64,000 bases of DNA from contig NZ_JAUKPO010000019.1 of assembly GCF_030503435.1 (NCBI RefSeq), positions 1-64,000 of the forward strand. Reading direction: 5' to 3'. How positions within the stretch are numbered: position 1 is the stretch's first letter; each line of letters begins with the position of its first letter. A program made the position numbers and the translations under genes. Positions 16,670-24,830 of the stretch are shown piece by piece. Source of the DNA: Rhodocytophaga aerolata (lineage in GTDB: Bacteria > Bacteroidota > Bacteroidia > Cytophagales > 172606-1). The notes under the pieces are model-generated. The model worked only from the letters and a program-made list of their open reading frames with translations. It ran no database searches and was not told the DNA's origin.

Positions 16670-17602
16670 TTACTGCTGCTGTGGCAAGTTAATCTTGCGG
16701 ATGTTGCCGGCTCCTTTTTTACCTTCATTAGAAATAAAAATCTCCCCTGTTGGGCTAAAAGTAATTCCTTCCGGCTTTGCAAAATCCGGTTTTGCTAAAG
16801 AATAAACCATTTTCAACTCTCCGTCCGCATTCAAAAGTAATAGCTGGTGATGTACTGCTTCGGTAATATAAATATCACCAGTCAAGGGATGAATATCTAT
16901 ATCGGATGGCTGCAAAGCTGACTTTTTACTTTTTGGTGAGTAAGCAGCTGCCAGCACAGGGTCATGCAACAATAGTTTGTATACTGGCTGAGTTTGCAGT
17001 TCATTAGAAGCCAGGTCAAAGGCGTAAACTCCCTTATACGCCTGGCTATGCGGGTCCACGCCTTTAATAGAAAGCAGCAGCCGGTGATTTGCTGCATCAT
17101 AGCATAGTCCTTCTACGTCTTGCTCTGCCGTAAGAAAGCTTTCAAACTGCGTAACTTTTGGCTGAGCACTAAGCAAGTTGTCTACTTTAAAAAGCCTGCC
17201 ATCGCTACGTACCACATAGGCAGTATTTTCCACCAAGGTTATGCCTTCATAATCTCCGGCATCTGCAAAGGGAATTACCTGCTCTATGGAATGGCTAGCC
17301 AGATTATAAATATAAATATTGCCTAATTCGTCCTGAACACAGGCTATCTTATTGGCAGATAAGTAAGCTATGCCTGACACTTCCCGCAACACTTCCGGCA
17401 GTTGCCAGCTACTTTCTATGCGTACATCCGTAGCAGTAACTACGTGTGAATTCTTTTTTTTCGTTTTTCCATCCTCACTATAGTCATAAGGCGACTTACT
17501 TTCAGCTCTATTGAAAAAAGTTTGTCCGGTATTTTGCCAGAGAAAAGAAAGGGATGCAACCGCTACTAACACCATAGCAATGCCTTTTATCCATGTATAC
17601 AT
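16670..17602 (-). CDS. SdiA-regulated-like exported propeller protein
   Basis: The 310-residue protein starts with an N-terminal hydrophobic anchor (I-K-G-I-A-M-V-L-V-A-V-A-S-L-S-F-L) and matches the SdiA-regulated family: L-R-E-V-S-G-I-A-Y near residue 75, G-D-Y-E-G-I-T-L-V, V-E-G-L-C-Y-D, P-S-D-I-D-I-H-P-L-T-G and F-A-K-P-E-G-I-T-F-S-P-T-G form successive propeller blades. The family's role is unknown despite its name, which comes from an E. coli gene. The first ATG (17602) is preferred over the TTG two codons upstream. It is transcribed separately from its neighbours. Confidence 0.78.
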   Translation of the reverse strand: MYTWIKGIAMVLVAVASLSFLWQNTGQTFFNRAESKSPYDYSEDGKTKKKNSHVVTATDVRIESSWQLPEVLREVSGIAYLSANKIACVQDELGNIYIYNLASHSIEQVIPFADAGDYEGITLVENTAYVVRSDGRLFKVDNLLSAQPKVTQFESFLTAEQDVEGLCYDAANHRLLLSIKGVDPHSQAYKGVYAFDLASNELQTQPVYKLLLHDPVLAAAYSPKSKKSALQPSDIDIHPLTGDIYITEAVHHQLLLLNADGELKMVYSLAKPDFAKPEGITFSPTGEIFISNEGKKGAGNIRKINLPQQQ

Positions 17603-17716
17603 GCGCAACTTTGTTTATTCTGTAAATGAGTATGCCTGATAAAACGCCAATCCGGGCTCAGCAACCTGACACAATCCCGGAAAGGTGAATGTTTTACTAA
17701 ACCACTGGGCTGTTAA

Positions 17717-18160
17717 TTAGTTTATTCCAGCGTTCTTTTCCAATAGTTTTCCTTCAGCCGAATAAATAACCTTGTATTCAACTAACCCTTTTTCCACTTC
17801 CACCCGGTAAGTAGTAACGCCAGATTGTTTGATACTTTCTGCTTCATCGGTGGTATATCCCGGATAGTCTTTCTCAATAGCTGCTTTTACAGCCTGTGGT
17901 AATTGATCAACCGGCATATCTGCTTTCACTTTAAGTAATTTGCCATTGGCATCAATATACGCTTTATGATCGACGGTGTTTATTTCAAATTCTACGACAT
18001 ACAGGTCTTTCTCTTTTTCCCATTCCACATCGGTAGTAGCCGTAAAGGAAGTAAGAAAGGTATTTTTGACAACAGAAGGCACCTGACTTTCGGGAATATC
18101 CTGTCCATAGCTTCCAAAAATCGTATTAAACATAACGGTTAGGGCAACAATTGATTTCAT
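17717..18160 (-). CDS. PepSY-like periplasmic protein
   Basis: The protein has 147 residues with a signal peptide (M-K-S-I-V-A-L-T-V-M-F-N-T-I-F-G-S-Y-G, cut near Q20) and two PepSY-like repeats: V-P-S-V-V-K-N-T-F with D-V-E-W-E-K-E-K-D-L-Y-V-V-E-F, then L-P-Q-A-V-K-A-A-I-E-K-D-Y-P-G-Y with T-Y-R-V-E-V-E-K. Such small proteins in Bacteroidota often lie beside sensor kinases and are thought to bind peptides, proteases or metals in the periplasm. Here it follows the DUF2490 gene and the kinase/regulator pair on the same strand, but with its own -7-like element. Confidence 0.75.
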   Translation of the reverse strand: MKSIVALTVMFNTIFGSYGQDIPESQVPSVVKNTFLTSFTATTDVEWEKEKDLYVVEFEINTVDHKAYIDANGKLLKVKADMPVDQLPQAVKAAIEKDYPGYTTDEAESIKQSGVTTYRVEVEKGLVEYKVIYSAEGKLLEKNAGIN

Positions 18161-18196
18161 AGCATTAGATAGTTAGTGAATGAATTAATTTTTAAA

Positions 18197-18204
18197 CAAA
18201 AGTA
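18197..18204 (-). promoter_or_regulatory. -7-like element TACTTTTG upstream of the PepSY-like gene
   Basis: On the minus strand this reads TACTTTTG, a full match to TAnnTTTG, 37 bp upstream of the start codon. A clear -33 TTTG was not found at 17-19 bp, so confidence is moderate. Confidence 0.4.
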
Positions 18205-18240
18205 AAGGTGAATACTGGAAACATTTGGGAATAAACCTCT

Positions 18241-19029
18241 TTAGTGTACAGAAAAAGGATTTTTTATAATCAGATCCACGGCAACATGCATCGTACTGAT
18301 AAACGTATGTTCATGCAAGCGCCAGTACTGATGCATCAGGCCCAGATCCAGGTCCCAGTTCAGCCTGGAAAGATGGTGGCGGAAATATAGGGAAGTGCGG
18401 TTTTCTGTAAAATGAAAAGGCTTCATATCTGGCCATAGTGTAAAGCCTGCTTGTTTACCTGCGCCTTTAGCGGAGCCCATCACTTCGGTTAGCACTATCA
18501 ACGAATTCGTCTTGTTGCCGGATAAAGGTAGGGTAGCTTTACCCTGGTAACGTGGCCGGAGTTCCAGGGGATCTTTCCAGGAAGACCAGTCTGGCTGATA
18601 AAAACGGCGGATATCAAGCCGGAGTGCCTGTGAGAAGGAAAAGTTGCCCCTTTTGAAGGAATGGCTCAGCTTAGGATACAACCGGATTTCCTGCTGATAT
18701 GGTGGTAGGCTCTCTTCATAGTAGGCACGGTTTCCATACATTGCCGTCAAGGAGAAAGTAAAATGGCGGGAGAGTTTGTAGGCCATACCCTGCCGGAGTG
18801 TAAATGTGCCTTGTTGTTCTATTACTGCATAATCGGTTAGGTGGCTATGCCTTCCAATACCGATGGTTGTATAGCTTGTCCAACGTTTGTTTAGTTGTTG
18901 TTGAACTTCCAGGGCCGTCCAGACAACGGCTTTTCCACCTTGCCCCGGTGAAGTTACCTGAGCCTGGGCTCCTGTTGTTAGAACAATTCCCAGGACAGAA
19001 GCCACCAGATACTGAATTTTATGTTTCAT
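18241..19029 (-). CDS. DUF2490-type outer-membrane beta-barrel protein
   Basis: The chain (262 residues) has a signal peptide ending in A-Q-A-Q (about residue 24) and alternating amphipathic strands typical of a small barrel. The DUF2490 features are W-T-A-L-E-V-Q-Q-Q-L-N-K-R-W at the start and repeated aromatic-rich strands (R-L-D-I-R-R-F, S-L-Y-F-R-H-H-L). The domain's function is unknown. It lies 63 bp downstream of the kinase gene but has its own promoter, whose -7 element overlaps an inverted repeat, so it is likely regulated, possibly by the adjacent two-component system. Confidence 0.72.
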   Translation of the reverse strand: MKHKIQYLVASVLGIVLTTGAQAQVTSPGQGGKAVVWTALEVQQQLNKRWTSYTTIGIGRHSHLTDYAVIEQQGTFTLRQGMAYKLSRHFTFSLTAMYGNRAYYEESLPPYQQEIRLYPKLSHSFKRGNFSFSQALRLDIRRFYQPDWSSWKDPLELRPRYQGKATLPLSGNKTNSLIVLTEVMGSAKGAGKQAGFTLWPDMKPFHFTENRTSLYFRHHLSRLNWDLDLGLMHQYWRLHEHTFISTMHVAVDLIIKNPFSVH

Positions 19030-19030
19030 G

Positions 19031-19064
19031 GTCTATGTTTATTACGTACCTGTCAAACATAGAC
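19031..19064. promoter_or_regulatory. 10-bp perfect inverted repeat overlapping the DUF2490 promoter
   Basis: GTCTATGTTT (19031-19040) and AAACATAGAC (19055-19064) are perfect inverted copies with a 14-bp spacer, right before the start codon at 19029. The upstream arm covers the -7 element, so it is a candidate operator. An mRNA hairpin hiding the start region is an alternative. Confidence 0.5.
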
Positions 19065-19082
19065 TCACAATCTGAAAACAAA
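19054..19082 (-). promoter_or_regulatory. Promoter of the DUF2490 gene
   Basis: On the minus strand, TTTG (19079-19082) and TATGTTTG (19054-19061) are separated by 17 bp, matching the Bacteroidota TTTG/TAnnTTTG pattern. The start codon is 24 bp downstream. Confidence 0.6.
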
Positions 19083-19092
19083 CTGGAAACCC

Positions 19093-20355
19093 TTAGAAAT
19101 CGATACTAATTCGGTGATGCTGCTCGTATTGGTAGCTCAGCTTTAGCCCATACAGATCTGCAATGGCTTTTACAATAGAGAGGCCCAGGCCGGTAGACTG
19201 ACTGCTGGCAGAGGCTTTATAAAACCGTTTAAATACTTTGTCAGGGTCCAGGGCTTGGGCAGGGCCGGAATTATGGATAGCTATCTGATTTGGGTGAATA
19301 ACTACGGTAACAAAACCGTTTTTTACATTATGAATAATGGCATTTTTCAGCAAATTACTCAGCATCATCTCTAACAAGTCTTTATTCATGCGCTGATGAA
19401 GTTCGCCTTTGGTTTCCAGGTGGAGCGTTACCTCTTTAAACTGCGCCTGCTCGGCAAACTCAGCCAGAAGTTTAGTTACGACAGCATTTACCTGTATATC
19501 TTGTTCCTGGGTAAATTGTTTGTTTTCAATTTTAGACAGCAACAACAAAGACTTATTCAGCCTGGTAAGTTTTTCCAGGTTTCCAATAACAGACTCCATC
19601 AGCATGGCCTGCTCTTCGGTGAGTTCCGATTTTTCTGCCAGCAGTTCCAGCTTATTCAGGCTGATAGCTACTGGGGTCTGCAATTCGTGCGAAGCATTTT
19701 CAATAAATTGTTTCTGGCTTTGGTAAACCTGCAGATTGTTTTGCAGCAACTTGCTAACAGATTCTTGTAAATCGTTGAACTCATCAATTTTGGATGCCTG
19801 AAAGGCTAGCGGAACAGGCTTGTCTAGCCGGTACTCTTTCAGGGTATCTAATAGCTTGTAGAAAGGCCGCCAGATGCGTTGCAGCAGCGATTGGTTAATA
19901 AAAACGACACACACCACCATTACCGCATACAACCAAAACAGGTAATAGAAAAGATCTTCAATTAAGTCGTCACTTTCCACAAAAGAGGTAATAATGGTGA
20001 GCTGGTAATAGTGGTCTTGCTGGTGGAAAAAGGTCTTTAGCATACGCACAGGCTCATAATCGTTTTCGTTCACCATAAACAGCAAAGTATCCTGGTACTG
20101 GTCTGTTGCTGCTAGGGCTGCCTGTTTGGAAACCGGCTGAATCCGGTAGTTGCTTTCTCCAAACTCTGTTTTCTGTAAAACAGCTGCATCCTGGGAAGCC
20201 CGCCGGAGGATAAGAATTTTGGAATTCTCCAGGCCATCATCTATGCTGTCGTATACCTCATCAATAATAGCCAGATAAAAAAGCACAGACCATATGCTGA
20301 TAATGCCTAGCAGGGCAAGGGAAAAATAGGTAGTGGTGTAACTGGAAAGCTTCAC
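19093..20355 (-). CDS. Sensor histidine kinase, two transmembrane segments
   Basis: Of 420 residues, a first membrane segment (about 10-30) and a second (about 136-155) bracket a periplasmic sensor region of about 105 residues. The phosphoacceptor site is F-I-E-N-A-S-H-E-L-Q-T-P-V-A near residue 224, followed by N-L-L-K-N-A-I-I-H-N (N box) and G-L-G-L-S-I-V-K (G2 box). The start is GTG and its GTGA overlaps the stop of the response regulator gene by 4 bp, so the two are translationally coupled. The signal is unknown. The neighbouring DUF2490 and PepSY-like genes are candidate targets or signal partners. Confidence 0.9.
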   Translation of the reverse strand: MKLSSYTTTYFSLALLGIISIWSVLFYLAIIDEVYDSIDDGLENSKILILRRASQDAAVLQKTEFGESNYRIQPVSKQAALAATDQYQDTLLFMVNENDYEPVRMLKTFFHQQDHYYQLTIITSFVESDDLIEDLFYYLFWLYAVMVVCVVFINQSLLQRIWRPFYKLLDTLKEYRLDKPVPLAFQASKIDEFNDLQESVSKLLQNNLQVYQSQKQFIENASHELQTPVAISLNKLELLAEKSELTEEQAMLMESVIGNLEKLTRLNKSLLLLSKIENKQFTQEQDIQVNAVVTKLLAEFAEQAQFKEVTLHLETKGELHQRMNKDLLEMMLSNLLKNAIIHNVKNGFVTVVIHPNQIAIHNSGPAQALDPDKVFKRFYKASASSQSTGLGLSIVKAIADLYGLKLSYQYEQHHRISIDF

Positions 20356-21029
20356 TCGGTAACAAGTTTATAGCCTAACCCATACACAGCCACCAGTGAA
20401 ATCCGGGCTCCGTTATCCTGCAGTTTTTTTCTGAGGTTTTTTATCTGAGAATAAATAAATTCAAAGCTATCGGCTTCATCAATCCGGTCTCCCCAGATAT
20501 GTTCGGCCAGAGAGGTTTTACTCACAAGCCGGTTCTTATTTGACACAAAGTAGAGCAAAATATCATACTCTTTGCGGTTAAGAACTATCTCTTTTTCATC
20601 AATAAATACCATCCGGTTTTGCAGGTCAATAGTGGTATTAGCCAGGGTAAGAAGGTTAGTTCCTTCAAATTTTTTTCTTCGCAGAACCGATTTCAGCCGG
20701 GCATGTAACTCTGCCAGATGAAAAGGCTTGGGTAGATAATCATCGGCCCCCAGGTTCAATCCTTCAATTTTGTCGTCCAGTGAATTTTTGGCAGAGATAA
20801 TAATGACACCTTCTGTTTTGTTTATTTTCTGTAATTCTTTCAGCAGGGTAAGTCCGCTTCCACCGGGCAGGGAAATATCCAGCAGAATACAATCATACTC
20901 ATAAATATGTATTTTTTCTAAGGCGGCCTGTAGCGTATAGGCATTTTCTACTACATACTTTTCCTGTGTTAAGGAGTGGCTGATGCTCTGAGCCATCTCC
21001 GGTTCGTCTTCAACAAGCAGAATTTTCAT
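20352..21029 (-). CDS. OmpR-family response regulator
   Basis: The 225-residue protein has a receiver domain (V-E-D-E-P acidic pocket at 6-10, phospho-acceptor D-I-S-L-P with Asp near residue 51, K-P-F-H near 101) and an OmpR winged helix (N-R-K-E-Y-D-I-L-L-Y-F near 155, G-L-G-Y-K-L-V at the end). The ATG at 21029 begins the canonical M-K-I-L-L-V-E-D-E; a frame extension to 21050 adds only seven unlikely residues. It is cotranscribed with the downstream kinase. The inverted repeat at the DUF2490 promoter is a candidate, unproven, target. Confidence 0.92.
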   Translation of the reverse strand: MKILLVEDEPEMAQSISHSLTQEKYVVENAYTLQAALEKIHIYEYDCILLDISLPGGSGLTLLKELQKINKTEGVIIISAKNSLDDKIEGLNLGADDYLPKPFHLAELHARLKSVLRRKKFEGTNLLTLANTTIDLQNRMVFIDEKEIVLNRKEYDILLYFVSNKNRLVSKTSLAEHIWGDRIDEADSFEFIYSQIKNLRKKLQDNGARISLVAVYGLGYKLVTE

Positions 21030-21123
21030 ATACCCAGGGTTAGTTTGCAAAATACGAAATCAATTCTGGAAACATTCTGGAAAATGAGTGCTTTTGCACA
21101 GAAAATTTACCTTATCTATCACA

Positions 21124-21151
21124 CAAAGCTACCATTAGCTATTTCTGCAAA
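21124..21151 (-). promoter_or_regulatory. Possible promoter of the response regulator/kinase operon
   Basis: On the minus strand TTTG (21148-21151) and TAGCTTTG (21124-21131) are 16 bp apart, slightly short of the 17-18 bp seen at other promoters here. The leader would be about 90 nt. Confidence 0.35.
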
Positions 21152-21182
21152 CCTTCATTGGCTACCGCAGTTACAACAAAAC

Positions 21183-21220
21183 GCCTGGCTATTGCTCCCT
21201 GTTTCAGGGGATAGCCAGGC
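21183..21220 (-). terminator. Terminator of the T9SS protease gene
   Basis: GCCTGGCTAT (21183-21192) pairs perfectly with ATAGCCAGGC (21211-21220), and an inner CCCTG/CAGGG stem (21197-21201, 21205-21209) extends it. On the minus strand it is followed by a T-rich stretch (gttttgttg). It lies 71 bp after the protease stop codon. Confidence 0.7.
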
Positions 21221-21290
21221 ATTATAGAATCAATTTGCCCGTTAGTTAACTAATAAAGATGCTCAACAGGCAAGCGTCAGGAATGATACA

Positions 21291-24203
21291 TTACTGTTTC
21301 ATAACTCGAATGGTACGGGCCGAAACCCCATCGTTCACCCGGATTACATATAAACCTGCCGGCCGGCCAGAGATATCTACTTGTGTATTACCCAAGCCAT
21401 CTGTTTCTCCGGTATACACCACCTGCCCTTTTACATCCAGTACCGTAACCGTTGCCCGCACCGGATGCCTGAGAGTAAAGGTGCCCCTGCTAGGATTTGG
21501 GTATACTCCCATGGCAGGCGTAGTAGATAACCCTGGTACTTGTACACCAACTGCTTGCCCATTACCTCTGGTTACATCTTGCGTATTTCCGGCCAGTGCT
21601 ACAGGCTGTGCTTGCGCAGCAGAATTAATTATTGAAAAGCGGATTAATTTAGTGCCTCCTGCTTGTCCGCCGCCGCCACTGCCGGCATACGTAGTCGCTT
21701 TGAGTACATAGTCGCCTGGTCCCAAGAGTGAATCGGCCAGGGGACGGTACCGCACCGGGTCTGAAACAAAATCTCCGCCTAACGCATATGGAGGCCTATT
21801 TTCTACCACACGGATAGTACTGGTTTCATAGGGAGGTATATATGACCATACACTATATTCAAACACCACACTACCTACCCGTTCAGGATTGGTATTTGCC
21901 CGAATATTTACCTGCTCACTGGGTAGCCAGGCCAGGTCAATCAGCAGTAAGTCAGTAAGTTCACCTAAATCCTGATGGGTAACTGCATCCACCAGGGTAA
22001 AGCTCTCTACGGTTCCTTCTACTACCCTGAACTGTACCGATAATGACAATCCTTCCGTACCAGATTGGTTTGCCCCGGTATAGGGTGTAGCCGTAAGAGA
22101 ATAGGTGCCGGGGGTGAGTTCAGGGGTTAGGGGCTTGTAGCGGTAAGGAGTAGTAACAAAGTCACCGCCAAGGGCATAGGGCAGCTGGTTTTCTGTGACA
22201 CTTCGGCCATTAAAAGAAAATAGTACGCTACCTACTTTTTCAGGGGCAGTAATGGCTACAATGTTCAGGTTTCTGGTAGGCAGAGCAGCCAGATTCAATA
22301 AATCACCATCCAGTAATGTCCGGATCTCTTGCCCATTATCGGCATTCACCAGTACCAAGCGTTGTACCGAGGTTGTCTGAATGGCTTTTTCAAGGGCTTT
22401 GTCTGCCTGTACAAGCCCGTAACCTGTACCAAAATCAAAGCCCGAATCGAAGCCTGGCGTAAATGGATCATTCATGTCCAGGGCCGTTTGTTGCAAAATA
22501 TCCCGTACCTGGGCAGGGGAATACCTGAGCCCGGCGGCCTCCAGCAAGAGTGCGGCCACTCCGGCAGCATGTGGAGCTGAAGCAGAGGTTCCAAAGAAAT
22601 TGGCAAAGCCATCCTCCTCCAGATCTAGGCCTGGAATAAAAAACGTGGTATTTGCCCCATCCGGCGCAGTAATTTCCGGCTTCTGGCGGATAATGGGTTT
22701 AATGCGGTTGCCCAGAGAATCATAGAGTATGGGTGTGCCGCCAGCAGAGGAAAAAGGTTCAATTACCGGTGCAGCTACTCCGAAAGCTGGTGTTTGGGTA
22801 TAGCGGGCAGCTCCTACTGCAATGGCCCCCCTGGCATTCGCATGGTCGGAAATGGTGCTGCTGTAGGTGAAATCTTCCCTGCCTGCCGGAAATACAATAT
22901 CATAGCTAATCATCTTCACCAATTCCGGATTGGGTCCGGCTATTTTTTCAATAGAAAGAGCAAACGTTGCGGTAGGGCCGGTGTTTGTAAAAATGATGCC
23001 TTCAAGAGGGTCGTTTCCAAGGTTATCGAACTGGGAAGCAGCCACAATTCGGCGTTGCGATAGGTTTACCAGGTACAGATCAAGGTCTGTTTGTGCCCCT
23101 TTCCCACCACTGATGGAGAAAAAAGGATCTGCCCACTGCAAAATAAATATGACTTCGGCTCCGCTTGGGATAGTAATAGGCAGAAAAGGATTTCCGTCAC
23201 CAAAATCATGCGCTTCGCCTTCTACTAAATTTATACCACTAGGCTGAAAAGCTTTTTCATACGAAGACCGGTTATAATTGCCAGCCGCCGAAAAATACAC
23301 AGAGCCCTTTTGTACCACCTGGTCAATGGCCTGGCTAACTATGCCATCCTGATAGTACGGTTCGCCTAAATACCCTATATCATCCATAATTACCTGGCAG
23401 CCTGCTTTCTGCAAGCGAAGAATGCCCTGGGCGTAGTCTGCTATTCCGTTGGATGCGGTGTGGAAGGAAAGTTGCGCACCAGGCGCTACATCGTGGATAA
23501 TTTCCATAATTGCCCGCCCTTCGTCGGTTCCTCCCCCGGAAAGCTCAGATAGTACTTCTACTGGCTCAGTATACCCATTGGGGTTCTCAGGGCCTGGCAG
23601 GTCACCGGTGCGTATGCTGAGCCGTTCGCCAGTGAGGTTATTATAACTATCCGAGAGCACCCCTACTTTCACCCCTTTGCCATCCACCTTAAACTGTTGG
23701 CGGGCAAGGTCCGAACGCTGGGCTTTGTCACCCTGGCTTTCGACAAAGCCTACTTTGGAGCGTGGTTTATAGGCTGGCCGCACAAAACGCATGCTGGGCA
23801 CGGCAAACAGGTTGCTTATTTGTTCCAGCGGTAACTGGGCAGACACCCACCGGCCAAACGTAGTGATTCCGATAGCACCCAATGCCTGTAAATCTTTCTG
23901 CAAAGCCTGCACGTCCTGCTGGGCAATGGCATCTATGACCACATACCTGCCCTGCCGCAGTTGAATGTAGGAATTAGAGGGAACAAATGGCTCGGTGCGG
24001 GCATTGGGCCTGGATTGGTATTCTGTAAATTCCTGAGCTACTTTGCTTAAATCGGCGGTAACTTTGCTCGTTTTTTTCATGGATTCCGGCAGTATCAGCT
24101 TTGTCCCAGGTTGAAGTTGGGCAGTTGCAGCAAAAGGAATTACCAAGAGGATGGAGGCAAGCCAGCCCAGGTTGAGCCAGCGAAAAAGAGTAGATTTTCT
24201 CAT
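21291..24203 (-). CDS. Large secreted subtilisin/sedolisin-like protease with T9SS sorting domain
   Basis: The precursor is 970 residues: signal peptide (1-29), a prodomain-like segment (about 30-150), a peptidase domain (about 175-560), two homologous Ig-like repeats (about 613-720 and 728-850, both with V-G-S-V and P-Y-A-L-G-G-D-F-V), and a T9SS type A sorting domain (about 895-970; Y-P-N-P-S-R-G-T-F-T-L, ending G-L-Y-V-I-R-V-N). In the peptidase the Asp block is G-V-L-S-D-S-Y (D185) and the Ser block G-T-S-A-S-A-P-H (S540), with A-A-G-N for the oxyanion hole near 309. The usual His block H-G-T is absent; D227-E228-G-R with I-I-H-D-V-A-P-G-A replaces it, as in S53-like (sedolisin-related) members. 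It should be exported through the outer membrane and anchored or released. Confidence 0.85.
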   Translation of the reverse strand: MRKSTLFRWLNLGWLASILLVIPFAATAQLQPGTKLILPESMKKTSKVTADLSKVAQEFTEYQSRPNARTEPFVPSNSYIQLRQGRYVVIDAIAQQDVQALQKDLQALGAIGITTFGRWVSAQLPLEQISNLFAVPSMRFVRPAYKPRSKVGFVESQGDKAQRSDLARQQFKVDGKGVKVGVLSDSYNNLTGERLSIRTGDLPGPENPNGYTEPVEVLSELSGGGTDEGRAIMEIIHDVAPGAQLSFHTASNGIADYAQGILRLQKAGCQVIMDDIGYLGEPYYQDGIVSQAIDQVVQKGSVYFSAAGNYNRSSYEKAFQPSGINLVEGEAHDFGDGNPFLPITIPSGAEVIFILQWADPFFSISGGKGAQTDLDLYLVNLSQRRIVAASQFDNLGNDPLEGIIFTNTGPTATFALSIEKIAGPNPELVKMISYDIVFPAGREDFTYSSTISDHANARGAIAVGAARYTQTPAFGVAAPVIEPFSSAGGTPILYDSLGNRIKPIIRQKPEITAPDGANTTFFIPGLDLEEDGFANFFGTSASAPHAAGVAALLLEAAGLRYSPAQVRDILQQTALDMNDPFTPGFDSGFDFGTGYGLVQADKALEKAIQTTSVQRLVLVNADNGQEIRTLLDGDLLNLAALPTRNLNIVAITAPEKVGSVLFSFNGRSVTENQLPYALGGDFVTTPYRYKPLTPELTPGTYSLTATPYTGANQSGTEGLSLSVQFRVVEGTVESFTLVDAVTHQDLGELTDLLLIDLAWLPSEQVNIRANTNPERVGSVVFEYSVWSYIPPYETSTIRVVENRPPYALGGDFVSDPVRYRPLADSLLGPGDYVLKATTYAGSGGGGQAGGTKLIRFSIINSAAQAQPVALAGNTQDVTRGNGQAVGVQVPGLSTTPAMGVYPNPSRGTFTLRHPVRATVTVLDVKGQVVYTGETDGLGNTQVDISGRPAGLYVIRVNDGVSARTIRVMKQ

Positions 24204-24771
24204 AGGTTAAATGGTTCATGGGTTTAGAAATCGATTCAAAAACAGGTATTTCATATGGGGTTGACCTGAGAAGCATGTCAGCTGTTACGAGCTACTAGCT
24301 GTAAAAGAGGAATACCAGGCAACACTAAGGTCAGGGTTATTGGCCATATTGCCCGGCAAAAAGACAAGGCACGGCCGAATAACCAAGCATAGTTACCAGT
24401 TTTGTTATGTAGCTGTCATCAGTTGTGCCTTTGTATAAGTCCTTACTATTGGTGTATATTCAGGCTTTATCAAAGGAAATGGCCACTGTTCATGTACCTG
24501 CTTAGTGCTTGAGCAAGAAACATAGCAAGGGAGTAGCAGGAGGTAATTGCCACTGAAGCCAAGATACATATTTTATGTATGCACGTTTACTCTCCGACAA
24601 TTATTTTTTTGTTATGTATTTACACGTATGAAAGCGTTTTGCTGAACTAAAAGCGATACGAATAAAGTTTATTTTCTATCTGTTTGTCAGATAACTAAGA
24701 ATGGATGGGTATATAGTTAGAGAATCAAAATAAAATGGTAGCAGCACTAGATGGTCAATTATAAAAGAGTA
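24204..24771. other. Non-coding stretch upstream of the protease gene
   Basis: About 570 bp without a supported gene. It must contain the minus-strand promoter of the protease, but no convincing TTTG/TAnnTTTG pair was found. The region is A/T-rich around 24590-24730. Confidence 0.4.
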
Positions 24772-24808
24772 CCCCGGTACGAAGGCGTTTACAGCGATCA
24801 TACCGGGG
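24772..24808 (-). terminator. Hairpin after the alpha/beta-hydrolase lipoprotein gene
   Basis: CCCCGGTA (24772-24779) and TACCGGGG (24801-24808) form a perfect 8-bp GC-rich stem with a 21-nt loop. It lies 22 bp past the stop codon and on the minus strand is followed by tactcttttataatt. Confidence 0.6.
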
Positions 24809-24830
24809 CCAATTACTTTGGTTGCGTAAA

